In this document: piece after piece, positions 32,419-46,078 of the stretch
Numbering within the stretch: position 1 is the first letter of the stretch
Layout: each line of letters starts with the position of its first letter
Origin: Cinnamomum chago
Lineage: Eukaryota > Streptophyta > Magnoliopsida > Laurales > Lauraceae
Assembly: GCA_038049695.1 (NCBI GenBank)
Contig: CP142454.1
Coordinates: 18,298,501-18,362,500 of the forward strand
Direction: 5' to 3'
Length of the DNA stretch: 64,000 nt
Notes under the pieces: generated by a model
The model's database searches: none
What the model was told of the DNA's origin: nothing
Seen by the model: only the letters and a program-made list of their open reading frames with translations
Made by a program: the position numbers and the translations under genes

Positions 32419-35400
32419 CTGGCATGAAAGTTGATTGGTGGCATATTACTCACAAATGTAAATTCAGGGATAGAAACATTAGAAGAAATTAAAATTTCCT
32501 ACCATGCTTGGCGGCATCTAATAGCTTCTTGACGAACAGACCTCTTGCGATCGTCAAGAGCCTTTGTCATGGCTTGTAGTACCTGGCAAAGGATGAATAA
32601 TAGAGTTCAAAAAATAGGTTTCTGAAAACAGGTGATCAGCAGTGTGAAATATCACAAGAAAACAGTTTGACCGACTTCAAGGAATGGCAGAAGACTATAT
32701 GATTGCATTTCTATCTAAAACGAAACCAACCTGTGTTCTCATCGGATAAATCCTCACGTAAGGAAGCCCAGTCATGGCTACAAGACACTGAATTGCTGTC
32801 TCCCGAACAACCTGAAACATGCCAAAAGAGATTTCTAAGAAACTCAGATTAAGTAAAAGGTCAGTATATAAATTAGATTGAAGGCTCCTCATCATCATAG
32901 CCTTATCCCAACTAAGTTGGGGTCGGCTACATAAATTATGCTTCTCCATTCTGATCTATCATGGGGCAAATCCTTGGATAGGTTGCACTTCTTGGTACTT
33001 CCATCCATGTTCTCTTTGGCCTACCCCTCTTGGTGGGCTGTCAACTTGCATAAAAAGACTTTTCATCACTAGCATTGTTGCTCCTTAACGCGCTTATTTC
33101 TAATTTTATTTTTCCTAGTTTTACCACACGTCCATCCCAACATTCTCATCTTTGCTATACTCATTTTGTGCATGTGTTGCTTTTTGACTAGCCAACATTC
33201 AGCTCCATAAGTCATATTTGGTCTAATCGCCTTCCTGTGAAAATTTCCCATCAATCCAGCTGGTACGTTCCAATCACAAAGCATTTCAGAAGTAAGTTTC
33301 CACTTCAACCATCCTGCTCTTATCATATGTTCACCATCTGTCTCAATCTCTCCATCCATATTAATTATTAAATCAAGGTATCAGAATGAATCTCTCTCTA
33401 GATGGGTGAATCGTACACATTTTACGAGACAACCTACCTCCCTAGCTTGTGTTTCTCTAGAAATGGAATGAATCTCTTTGTGCTATCTTGAGCTACAATT
33501 CTCACAGGCATTTCATCTCGCATGTCCCTACTACAGTTGCAGTCCATATATTCTATCTTTGTAGGACTTATTTTAAAGCTCTTCAATCTCAAGTTTCACA
33601 TTCACTCCATCTCTTGATTTACCCACCAACACAATATCGTCTACAAACAATATACACCAAGATACCTATTATTGAATATGAGCAGTTAATTTATCCAAAA
33701 TCAATACAAAGAGATAAGGGCTTAAAGCTGGCCCTTCATGCAGACCTATGGTCGTTGGAAACTTACCTGTCTCTCCATAGGTAATTTTATAACCTCGACA
33801 CTCCTTTTGTCTAAAACCCACCAAATCAAATCTCTAGGTTCCTTGTTGTAGGCTTCCTCTAGATTGATGAAGGCCATATGAAAAATTTTCTTCTTCTCTC
33901 ATAATTTCCCCACTAATTGCCTTTAAGTGAAAAGATAACCTCCATAGTTGACCTTTCTAACATGAAACCAAATTGATTTTCAAAAATTTGGTCACTTGTC
34001 TAAGTCTTACTCCATAACTCTACCATAACTTCAGTGTGACTAATAAGTTTAATCCTACGATAAATTGTGCAAACTTTGCAAATAGGCACTACAACACTTC
34101 TCTAGTCAACTCCTGTTTTTCTTGTTCATAATATCTTATTGAATAGCCTAGTTAACCAAACCCATCCAATTTCTCTTAAGCATTTCCAACTTCCAAGTCT
34201 CTATTAGAATGTCATCTGGCCCTGTAGTCTTTCCTATCTTCATTTTGCCAATGCTTTCTTCACTTCCGCTACTCTAATTCTATGGTAAAAGATATGTCTA
34301 GCTAATAAAGCATTTTTTTAGTTCTTAAGCCTCCAATAGAATATTTATTCAAAAGTTTGTTGAAATATTCTCTCCATCTTTCTTTAATACCATTGTCCTT
34401 CACTAAAACCTTTTGGTTGTTGCTCTTTATACACTTGGCATGATCAAGTCACAAACTTTTCTTTTCCTCATTTTTGAGGGATTGCAAGCCATGATCCTTA
34501 ATTCAAAACGACTTCTACACTGAGGGCAAACAATTCGGTCTTTCCAAAGCAACCCCCTTCAGTTAATTATATGAACCATGACATGCTAACATAAAATTTA
34601 ATTATCAAATAGAGCTCTTCAAAATGACTTGGTTGTAATGGAAAAACAAAACCATACGCACTCAAAAACAACAAATATCAGTGCAGCATGGGATATAAAT
34701 GTGCAAAAGTAGGGAAATTCTCATGAGGCCAAGGAAATTAAAGGGTACAGAAAGACGAGACATTACCATCATATGTGGGTATGAAATCAATGTGAGGAGG
34801 TTGGTTATAATAGAATGTGCATTCTCTGTAACGGCCTCTTTTCCTGCATGTCCATGTAAATACGAATGTTGCATGAAACTTAGCATTCATGATAACTAAT
34901 CAATAGCATCCAGGATAATCAGGATAATCATCCAATAGCATCCATAATAATTAATCAAGTTCTGAACACAAAACAACGCATTTACATTTATGCATAGATC
35001 ATCATCATCATCAAAGCCTTGTCCAAACTATACATGAATTCTGTTTCTCCAACATTTATGCATAGATGTCAACCAACAATGATGCCATGTCTTGCAGATA
35101 TAACTTTTATTTGGAATTTGATATTTTTACCATAGCTAGTCCACTTGGAGAGTCAACTTTGACTTGGCCTGGTTGATTTGACTTGATTTGGCTTGCCCAT
35201 TACCAAGTGAAGATACATGGTTGACTTATGGGTACTTAGGGTCAGCCTGAGTGAAACTGCCATATCAGCAGGCTCCTAACACCTTGCCGAGTCACTCATT
35301 GAGTTGTGACTCAACCTAGTCAAGTTCTAAAAGCCACTTATAAAACATAATACTAGAGCATGATTAAGTATTCGAACACTGCCCTCTAGTTAGTATAGTC

Positions 35401-38400
35401 TATCTGCCAGTGCGTCATCCATGTGTTTTCACGTGTAGTATTGAATTCAAAATTCAATTTACTTTAAACATGCAAAAGTTGTACACCATTTTAAAGGCAT
35501 CGCTCTCTTCAAAAACAACCTGAGTAAATACCATCAAACTTGATGGCTGATATTATGCAATACCAATTTCTTTATGACATTAATCTCTTGAGCAACAACT
35601 TATAATTTCGACAAAATAATATCATAAATGATTAGTATTTGATGTATATAAAAAATCGTCTGAATTAATAAATTTTAGGTCCCATATTTGCAAACTAATT
35701 GTTATGCACTTGTATAGATAGCAGGCTTTGGTAATTGATAAGCATTTTTCTTGTTTACGCACCCATTTGAAAGTTTTTATTAAAAAAATATATATATATT
35801 TTAATAATAAAAAGGGAAATTCACAAAAAGGTATAAAATTTTTCCCTCATTTTCAAAAATAGTACATGAAAACTTAAATATTTCAAAAGACTAAGAGAGT
35901 ATAAAAGTTTTTCATATTTCTTTTAATCAAACACTCACCAGGAAAAAAGTTTGAAAATGACAAAAATACCCTTATGTCGTTTTTCAAAATTTTCCTTTAA
36001 TAAATCATTTAAGAGAAATGATTAAGTCCAACCCAAATGGCTCATTGGGGCCCACTTCCGCAAATCAAAATGATTGGTTCTGGGGAGGAAAAAGGTTAAT
36101 AAAAAACTTTTCATGAGGGAAGGGTATTTTTGTCATTTTTAAAAACTTTTTTATGGAGAGGACTTGATTGAAAGAATTGTGGAAAAACTTTTATACTTTT
36201 TTGAGATATTCAAATCTTCATGTACTTTTTTGAAGATTAGCCAAAAGTTTTATACTTTTTTTGAAATTTTCCCTAATAAAAATTAACTCGACTCCCCTGC
36301 TGAGTCACGTCTGAGTCACAAGTCAGCAAGCTATGATTTCTACAATCTTGAATAAGATCATGTTATACCCCATAGGACAGGCTAGTTCCCTTTAGAAGGC
36401 TGCATTCTGAATTGCTGCAGTTTCTACTCCTGCTAACACAAAATAGTTTAGCACTTTTGATGTTGCAACGATGGCACCAACATGCCACAATGAACAAAGA
36501 GATGTTACTTAATGTCAAGTAGGTGATACGTGAACTTCTGTAGTGCATTTCACGTCACTCCATAGTGAAACTTTGCCTATTTCTTGAGGATCAACAAGAA
36601 AAATGACATTTCTGTCTTTAATTTTGCCTCCTCTTCCCTGGAATCAAGCTTTCCCTTGCCAAAATGGTATTTCTTCAGATCTATTTTTCTCTAAAATGAT
36701 TCACTCATTATCCAACTCTCTTTTTAAAAAAATGGGAAAGAAATCACAATGAGAAATCTCCATTCCAATGAATAAGACAATGAAATATCGTTGAAAACAC
36801 ATGAATCAGATCTTGAGATTCTTTAAGGATCAAACCAAAATGAAATTGAGGGGGTAAAGAATCAAACAAGAATCCAGAGTCAGCAGTATGAAAAAGAAGC
36901 GGAACAGCAGGGGAGTGAAAGCATATGACCATAATGTCAGTGTAATTAATGAGTTCAATCTACTACATTGGAGTGATACATTATATTGAAGTGCAAAAAT
37001 TCAAGAAGCAGAGTTCTGCAAGTTTGATATCCTAAAACACCCCTATTAAATTGTAGTTACGTATTAATTGAAAGTAAATCAAAGGATACCTATGTATTTT
37101 ACCGTATGGAAATGTAACTCCAATTATTAAAAGAAAGACTTAGGTGAATGTTCATTTCCATCATTCCTTACCCAAAGCTGATTATCAAATAAATTTGCAG
37201 TGTAGCTTCCAAAACACCCTTCTCTTCCTTGAGTTGGATTAACAACAGGGCAGAATAAGAATATTTTATTCTTCTCTTTTCTTCCACTTTGGAAGAGAGG
37301 AGGTTTTGGTAGTTTAGTTTTTTGCTCTTTGCTTTTACTATTAAATAAATAAAAACTTCATCATTTTTACCCTAAGGTTCTCTTATATTGAACTCTCTCC
37401 CATCTGTTTTATCATTTTGTAATCTATAATTTTCAGTCATCAAAAAGCTATGCCGAAATTCAAGCAAGTTTTATAATGGTATTGGTAAGTAATTTTGAAA
37501 CTGGGAAAAGATGCTAATCTATGAAAATGACATCTTAAATTGAACTAAATGGTAGGACAACTGGCTCCATCTACAGGCAAGTGATCGGCCACCATGTTCT
37601 AATTAAATCAATATATGTTCTAATCTTATCCACCGTGTTTTTTTTCACCATTACAGGACATTGAAAGCAATATGAAATGAAAGAAAAAAGAGACAATTGT
37701 AACTAAGTACATCCGTAGATGATAGCCACGCAAATCTAAAATCACACCAAATGGCAGCCAACAATAATATACCAAATTCATGAACTGTATGAAAATAAAG
37801 TGCACAGATCAACTTTCATGATGTGCATGCAACTCACAGACAGGTCCATTCATAGATTCAATAGTCTCACCATTTTCATCCATCAAGATTCCAGATAATA
37901 CCAACAAGAGGCTATAGGTCAGGTCTTTGTTCAGATTATCCAGACTCAAAATAGATATAGCGTTCATTAGTGGCGGAAGGAGCTGTAAAAGATATGATAG
38001 TTCAAAGTAAATGGAAGTGCTCCACAAAATAACTAAGAGAAAATCTTAAGTTTAATGACAAAGGCCAAAAAGGTTACTTCTGAAAGATCCAGTTTTAAAT
38101 GTACCTTTTTTGCTTCAGTAACAATAGCAGCAAGTGGAGCATCAGAGATTAAATGCCCAAAAGCTTGATACAGCGAAGCTCTGAAATTGCATTGCAGCCA
38201 TGTTACATTAGATGGTTTTTAGAATAATAAAGGGCAATGCATGCAGAAAAGAAAAGATAATGAATGTAATAAGCTGCATTGCTAACAAGGTAATTCTTAA
38301 GTAAATTGATATTTACAGTTCAAAATGCAAGAACTTCATTTTCAGTTCTCAGTAGGATGTCCTATTTTCACACACCACAGAACAACGCCATCAATTTGTT

Positions 38401-41400
38401 TGTGGTCGACTCAAACTGTGCAACTTCGCTAGGCAACAATGATCTCGTTGCAACCGTTTAATAGTAAATTGCAGTCTTCATAAAGTTATGAAGACGCTAC
38501 AAATCGGATGAAATGATTCAGAACCATAAACGCTCCAACAACATTTTAGAAACTTATTTTAAGCTATGATACCTAGATAATTGTACAAGCCCAAGGTATC
38601 CGTGTCGGGCCAATTTGACACTCATATCGACACCCAATACTGCACCAATACTTCTAGGGTTCAAGTTTAGCATATCCTACTCACCAAGTCCATTATTTCA
38701 TTTAAGTTCTTTTACTTCACAATATAATAAATGTTAGAAAGGAACGTAACAGTGATAATTTCATTAAGTCAAGAGTGATCTAAAAAAGGACATCCATATC
38801 AAAAAAAAAAAGGACACCCGTGTCCGTATCCATGTTCTAGATTTTCAAGTGTGTATAGCCATATCCTCAATCCCCATAATCATGTCCATATCCGTATCTG
38901 TATCTAGGGGGCGTCATAGATTTTAAGGCACTATACAACAGATGAAATAGTCCGAAATCATAACCTCTGTAAACATTTGAGTAACCTTTAAACTGTAATA
39001 AAAAAAACTTTTTAAGGAACAAAAAGACAGATGAAATGATCCCTAATTATAACCACTCTATGAAATTAAAACAAGTGAAATTGTCCAAAATTACTAAACC
39101 TCTAGAACATCTGAGTAACTCTTTGAAGGCAGTATCAGTCTCTATGAACCTTTAAATAAACTTTTTAATTTCCGTTGATAAATTGAGTATTTAGCATAGT
39201 TGTCAATTCCATTTCGTTTCAGTCAGTGAAACGAAATGACAACCATAGTTGTCAATTCCATTTCGGACTCCATTTCGGTTTAGCCTCTAAAATGAAATAT
39301 TTTGCAATTTCGGCAAAATATTTCGTAGTAACTTTTCGGAAAAATAATATATGGGAGATGCTCCTATGAGAGATATCTCTCACCTTATATGAGAGATAAG
39401 GTGGGGGCCCTCACATCCATATCCAACGCCAAAAACTTAAATGTGAGAGCCCCTACCCTTATCTCTCATATAAGGCGAGAGATATCTCTCATAGGAGCAT
39501 CTCCCTATATATATATATATAAAATTTCAAAATTATGCTCTACTTCTTATTAGCGTAAAATTTGGTTAGACTTAACATAAATAAATATATACACATTTAA
39601 AACATATGTAACTTATGTGTGTGTGTAACATATAGTAGGCCTCATCGTGGAGCCTACGAATCCGTCAGGCCCAAATGACCAAGTCCGTGTAATAAGAAAA
39701 GGTTTTAAAGTACTTTCTATTCCAAGTCCCAACTGCCACCTTTTCGCCATATTCACCAAAACTGAGCATAATGAGAGATTGGGAGGAAAAGAAGGAGAAA
39801 GACAGATTGGAGTCGTGCCCTCAGGTACGCCCTTGAGTAAGCCCTCAATCAAATCTCCAATCAAACCCTTAATTAAAAAAATATTCTAACCCATAAACAG
39901 TACAGATGTCTTAAGAAGAGGGGGGGGGGGGGGGGGGGGGGGGAGAGAGTACCCTTTTAGGGAAAAAGTGTGTACCCTAGGATGAGAGGCGAGGGAGATG
40001 TTCGAGCACTCCACTCTTTTTTTTGTCCTTTCTTCTCCTTCTTTTCTTTTTATGTTTTAAACGTGTAAATATTTATTTATATTAATTATTAAGTCTAGCC
40101 CAATTTTACACTAATAAGAAATAGGGCATATTTTAATAATTTTTTATCTATATATATTTATATATTATTTTTCCGAAAAGTTACTCCGAAATATTTTGCA
40201 GAAATTCTAAGATATTTCATTTTGGAGGCTAGACTGAAATGGAGGCCGAAATGGAATCGACAGCTATGTTATTTAGATAATTTAAAGAAGAATTCTACAT
40301 TATACTTCATTTGGTGGCATTAATACATAAGCCCATTACCATAGATGATTTCATAAATGTGCTTGTACGAATATACGGAAAATAACCACTGTTTATGGTG
40401 TTCAACTGTTCATCAAACAGAACTGATGATATTGGTATGGTAAGTCGCAATTCTTGTGTTTCACTTTGAAGGCTTGTAATCTCCATTGAAAGAGTAAGAA
40501 AAGATTTACATTGTTCTCTCATGGATTTAGGTTGCATATAGTGGCCGAACCACATATATTTTGTGTCTTGATGATTGTTGCAATGCCAATGTTTTCTTGT
40601 CTTTCCTTTCATAGTGGTTTGACCTTTGTTAATTTGGTCGCATTCCCATAAGCATTTCATCAGTGATTGTGTTCGAAAATCATATTGGTTGTCAAGTGCA
40701 TGACTGCATGTAGAAATTTCTCAATAACAAAAGGTACATGTTACCAAATTAAACAGGAAAGATAATGATGGAGCTCAGGCAAATACCTTGTCACTGATGA
40801 CTCAGTATCTTTAATTGAAGACAGCAGAATGGGTATCATGCTTGAGAAGAAATGTTGTTTATAAAGCGGTCTTATGGTTGCATGGAACTTTTTGTTCAAG
40901 CAAACTTCGGAATCACTCAGAAGAATATGGAACGCATCAGCTGCAGATCTCACCACAGAAGGATCTATATCCGGTCCATTACCATTTTCCAATGCATTCT
41001 GCTGAAGTGGCATGATCACCTTGCTGCTACTGGACAGCAAGCATTTCAAGATAAGCATTGCAATTTCCGTCACTTTCTCATGCCCCCGCATGACTAAACC
41101 TTTCCCAATCCATGCCAATCCAACTATTGCATGGATCTGAAACAAGCTCTTGCTACTAGTAACACAGAACAAATTACTAAGATTCTGACTACTTCCATCG
41201 GTACCATTACTCAAGGGATCTTTACTAAGAACACTGTACAAGCCCGTCGTTTGTATTATATCCAATGCCTCTTCCAGAGTACAGACACTGGAAGTCTCTA
41301 TTGTGTTGATTTTTAAAGGACATTTGTTAATGATAGAACCCAAGGCCTGAGCTGCTGGAACATATCCTTTGAGAACGAAAATTGTGAGCAACTTCAATAT

Positions 41401-44400
41401 TTCCCTTATCTCCGGAATAGGTGTTTGAGGATGGAGTGCTGTTAGAACCGAAGAAAATAGTGAAATAAGCCATTCATCTCTAGATGAAAGACTAACTATA
41501 TCTTGAATAAGTTTCAAGCTTTCCAATTTGATAGGAGCGAGAGGCACTGATTCCTTCAATGGAAAGAACGTCATTGAAGAAAGTATGCAATAAGCTTTTT
41601 GGACAATCAGAGCCTGACTTTCTTCAGTACAATCCCCAACGGCCAGCCTCATGGCTGTCATTATTGCATCAAGAAGTCCCTGCAAAAGATTCAAAGCTTA
41701 TTGATGTTATTTTTGCAAGAAAATTGAGAAGTGATTCTAGGGGAACCACCCAGCTTTTTTCAGCAGAAAAAAGTAAAATTGGACTTGATTTATCCACCTG
41801 TCCTTGAATGCCAATGTTGAGGGCCTTACTACTCTCCAATTCGTCCCAAATATTGACAGCAAAACGAAGTGCAACTTCTTCGAAACCTACAGTCTTCTTG
41901 AGCCTGCCACATCACAGAGTGACATGTCAGGGGAACAGTTAAGTGATATGCTAAAATTTGACGTGGGTGATTTAGTACACCTACGACTTTTGAACACTGA
42001 AAGTTTGAATTCCCTGATGAGCAGAGAATGCAAATACTCACACCAAAAATAGTTAAGAAAGCAAACAATAAAATCATATAAATCTGAATGGAACTATACT
42101 TCCTCCCATCTTCAAGGGGAAAACCCAAACAGTCTCACAACTATAGAACAGATCTTGCAAAGGAGTGTAAACATAGACATACCATTCTAAAGCATCTAGG
42201 GTACACAACTAACCAGCTTCAGATCTTCTCATTGGTTGTATTGGCCCATTTACCTTTTCTCCTTTAGACAAGATTTGCAGAATATAAAGACCACCAAGAC
42301 AACAACAAAAAAACACACACACACACACACACAATAAACTTGCATACCATGGGAGCACCTGACCAGAGTAGTACTCAAGCAAATAAATTAAAATCTCCAC
42401 AGACTTCACATTTCCTTCAACCTATTGAAGATAGGAGAACAAAAGGCTTTAAGTACCAATTTGGGTCTCAATTAAAACTAGAAAGAAGCAAAAACTAATA
42501 TGTAAACTGCAATGTAGTGACTAAAACTCAAAACAACATCTTTTATGATAATAGACTTACAGAAGCCTTCACAAAATTGGCAGATATAGCTTCTTCCAAC
42601 CCTTGTATCAGTCTCATCATATAATCGAGTCCAGTGGTACCAATGCCATTAAGTGCCTCAAGTTTCAGTGGAAGAGGCATTCCAGAATCATCAAGTGAAA
42701 GCAACGAAAAAGTCTCTCCTACAATAATGTTCTTATAGCTTGTTCGCTTCTCTGTATCATAAGAGCTTTCGATGAATGTACCAATTTGTATTAAGGCCTT
42801 CAAAGCCAGCTTCCATAAAAGTTCCTCCTCACACCTTCCAGTGATTATAGACACAAACATTGTCAAAACCTTCTCGCATATCGCCTTTGATATTGGCATT
42901 GAACTCCCAGGAAACATTGCTAGTGTCTGCAAGCCCTTCACTGTGCAATAAAAAATAATAAATAAAGAAATGGTATCAAAATGCAAGGGTTTTTTCTTTT
43001 TTTTGGTAACTAAGACACAAGGGGTTAGAACAATAAGAGTTCACCAAGCAGAAATTATACAACAGTATTTCATTGTTAATTTGTCTCATTCACCCCATGC
43101 ACATTCTCTTCTCCTTATTTTTACATCATTTGCAAAAAAAATTATGAACTTTCACCATTAGCTTCATAAATAAATGTGATCGGTACCAGAAAGACCACAG
43201 TTACCTACTACTAGCGACTTTTTGAATTAAAAATTTTAAAATAAAAGGCTAGCCACAAATAAGATGATTATTTCATTTTATCAAGTTCAATTTAACTGAA
43301 AATTTTCTGCCAGTTAGGACAATGCACATGACCAATAGGAAAAAGAACAAGGTCAAGCAAAGCTTTTACCCCCTGAATAGAAATAGTCCTTTTCTGTGTC
43401 ATGACTTCCACATGCTATCAAAGTAGATCCAAGAAAATCAGCTAATGGACCAGAGAAGTTTTGGAGCAAGCAACACCAGAAATCTTCCACTTGAGGATAA
43501 TATGGTTTAGTTTCTTTAAAGCCCACAGTCAAATCTCTACATGCAACAAGGAGATTAATGCAGAGATAAAGTGCTCCAAAATTCAGTCCTTCTGGAAATA
43601 CGTAACTGTCATTCAAAATGCTATCTACAGAAAAACTTCTCGATGAAATTCCCAAGATCTCTATCAAGCGAGTGAAAAAGCTCTGAAACACTTTATTGCA
43701 GGATGAACTGGAAACTCTAGCTGAAACAAATAGGATATTTCCAAGTGCATGCAGTTTTTGCTTGCCTTCTGCAGTAAGATCCTTGTAACCCAAAACACCA
43801 GTAACAGACCTAAAAATCATCTCAATGTCTTCATCTTCAACAATAAAATTTATGAATGAATAACCACTCGAACTGTCTAATTGCACCATAATCCTTTCCA
43901 AACATACTAGAGCTTCTGCTGCAACCTCGTTTTCCTGGGATCTCATATCCTTTGGCGACTCAAAAGCTAGCAAAAATGAAGTGTCTTGAGGTGAAAAGGT
44001 ACATATAGCTTCTTTCAAAGAAGACCAAATAGCTTTAGCATGCTTTGCAATTCTATCCGCTCCATAATGCAAGATGCAGTAACTTAAGTACTTCAAAGAA
44101 TCAAGCTGTGGGCATTGAAGTGAGTATTAATTTATACAAGTTGCACAGTGCTTATACCATAAATAAAGCGATTATTGAGGGAAATTGTGATGGATGGAAC
44201 AGTAAGTAAGCATACCAACCTTCGCTGACAGCAGGGACGAAGAAAGTTTGTCAAGCAGCAAAGGGATTACAAATGGCTCAAACAGTGGGGTTGAGGCAAA
44301 TGCATGCTGCAAACACTATCTAGTCAGAGTCTGAGTAAAGATGGACCAAATAAATTATGAATCATAAAAATCAAACATTTATATGGATAAAAGAATTTTG

Positions 44401-46041
44401 ATCCAGTGCGAACAGCGCGATTATAAAGTACATGCAAACATTTTTGCCCCCTCCCCCTCCCGTGAATGGCTAACCACCCCAACCTACAAGCATGAGCTGG
44501 CACTCACCCAATTCAACACTCATCTGTGGTCGTCACAACCGGTGGGACAGCAAGTCTGAAATATCAGTGCATTTAAAATCATTAAATTTTAAGGATCAAA
44601 GATGCAGAGGACAGGGTGATGCAGTCGGGCTGGTTTTTTTCAGCAACCACAGCTGTCAATAAGATCTTTTCAAGCCATACCCTCACCCCCATAACATGGT
44701 TGCCATGACAGGGCCCACTTTTAATCAATCCAATCCCCTTAACACAGAGTGGCTCCCCATGAATTGGCACCAATTCAAATTTTACACTGTTCCATACATT
44801 ATTCGTTGTTGAAGTTTGTCACGACAAAATTGCACTTTTTTTTAATGGTTACTTTCATTAAAATTGCACATTGTATAGCCATTATACTTGAGGACTTAAA
44901 ATGTAACACCCCATGATTGTGAACCCCCAAAAGAAGGGTGATTAAATGAAATGAACACTGAAAGAAATCCACCCAAGAAAGACAACAAAAAAAAAGGAAA
45001 AAAAAATGGAACGGTAAAACAAAAGAAAGAAAAATATTCTAAAAAACAAAATCAAAGCAAGAACTCTCATATGATAAAAGCACACTCTAGCATGAGACTC
45101 CCTCTTTTGCTAAAGCATCTGCCACCTCATTAGCCGATTGGTTGACGTGATGGAAGGCGACATTCAGTTTTTACGCTAAGCACAGACTTCCTCCGCCAAA
45201 TCTGCCAATACCAAAGGACCTTGGAACCTCCTAAAGCCCATTGAGTGACACAAGATGAGTCACCTTCCAAAGAAGAAACGAATATTAAGACAGAGAGCCC
45301 CCAAAAGCCCATCCTCAAAGCTTAAAACTCTTCATTATTCAACAAGAAAAAACCCATTGAGTGACACAAGATGAGTCACCTTCCAAAGAAGAAACGAATA
45401 TTAAGACAGAGAGCCCCCAAAAGCCCATCCTCAAAGCTTAAAACTCTTCATTATTCAACAAGAAAAAACCAGCAGGGCCAGAGTACAATAGAATATGACC
45501 ATTAAAGTCCCCAATGATTCCTTCAATAGCAGCACATCCCGGATAACAAATATCACTTCCGACAAAATTTATTTTGAAACAATCGAAGGAACAAAAAAAA
45601 GCCACTAAGAAATTCACTTTGTCAACCAAAGCTTCAATAAAAGAGGATTTATCTTCAAAGCATTACAAATGTCTTCCTTCCATAACACACATAGAGCCGC
45701 TAAGAAGAAACATTTATTTTCCTCCTCCAGACAAACCCAGTGCTAGCTTCCAAGCCTAAAAGGATCATGAATGGAAGAAGCAAACCCAACTACAATCAAA
45801 CCAACCTAACACCAAACTAGACATGGAATGTGCCTCTTTAAATTAAGAAGCAAATGATCTAACATCTCCTCCACAGCAAGATACATAGAGCAAGTGTTCA
45901 CAATAATTCTAATGTCTACTCCCCATCAGCGGCGGTTATCCAATGTGAGAACACTACTCTAAGAGCTAACAATCCAAATGCAATTACCCTTGGAGGCACT
46001 TTCACTCTCCAAAGCCAAGAAGAGAACCGATCTCTGAACAC

Positions 46042-46078
<37 letters not shown>

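Larger units (their letters stand above)
39195..40268. mobile_element. Long-terminal-inverted-repeat element (~1.07 kb) in MMS19 intron J-K
   Basis: The left end CATAGTTGTCAATTCCATTT and the right end (opposite strand CATAGCTGTCGATTCCATTT) open an inverted repeat that continues for over 200 bp, including AACTTTTCGGAAAAATAAT and TTAGACTTAA...TAAATAAATAT pairs. The left arm is interrupted by a MITE at 39353-39505. A small hairpin duplicates the left tip at 39195-39243. Flanks share TATTTAG with a one-base offset. A Mutator-like or foldback class is possible; no transposase seen. Confidence 0.75.

Noticed and set aside
40815-42052. Plus-strand open frames of 60-82 codons
   Set aside because: They are antisense shadows of MMS19 exons I and J, which have a phase-consistent conserved product.
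44951-45133. Lys-rich open frame of 60 codons
   Set aside because: A-rich 3' UTR of the LINE read backwards; no homology.
45237-45468. Direct repeats as a CRISPR array
   Set aside because: Two long identical copies with no spacers in a plant LINE; this is a tandem duplication.
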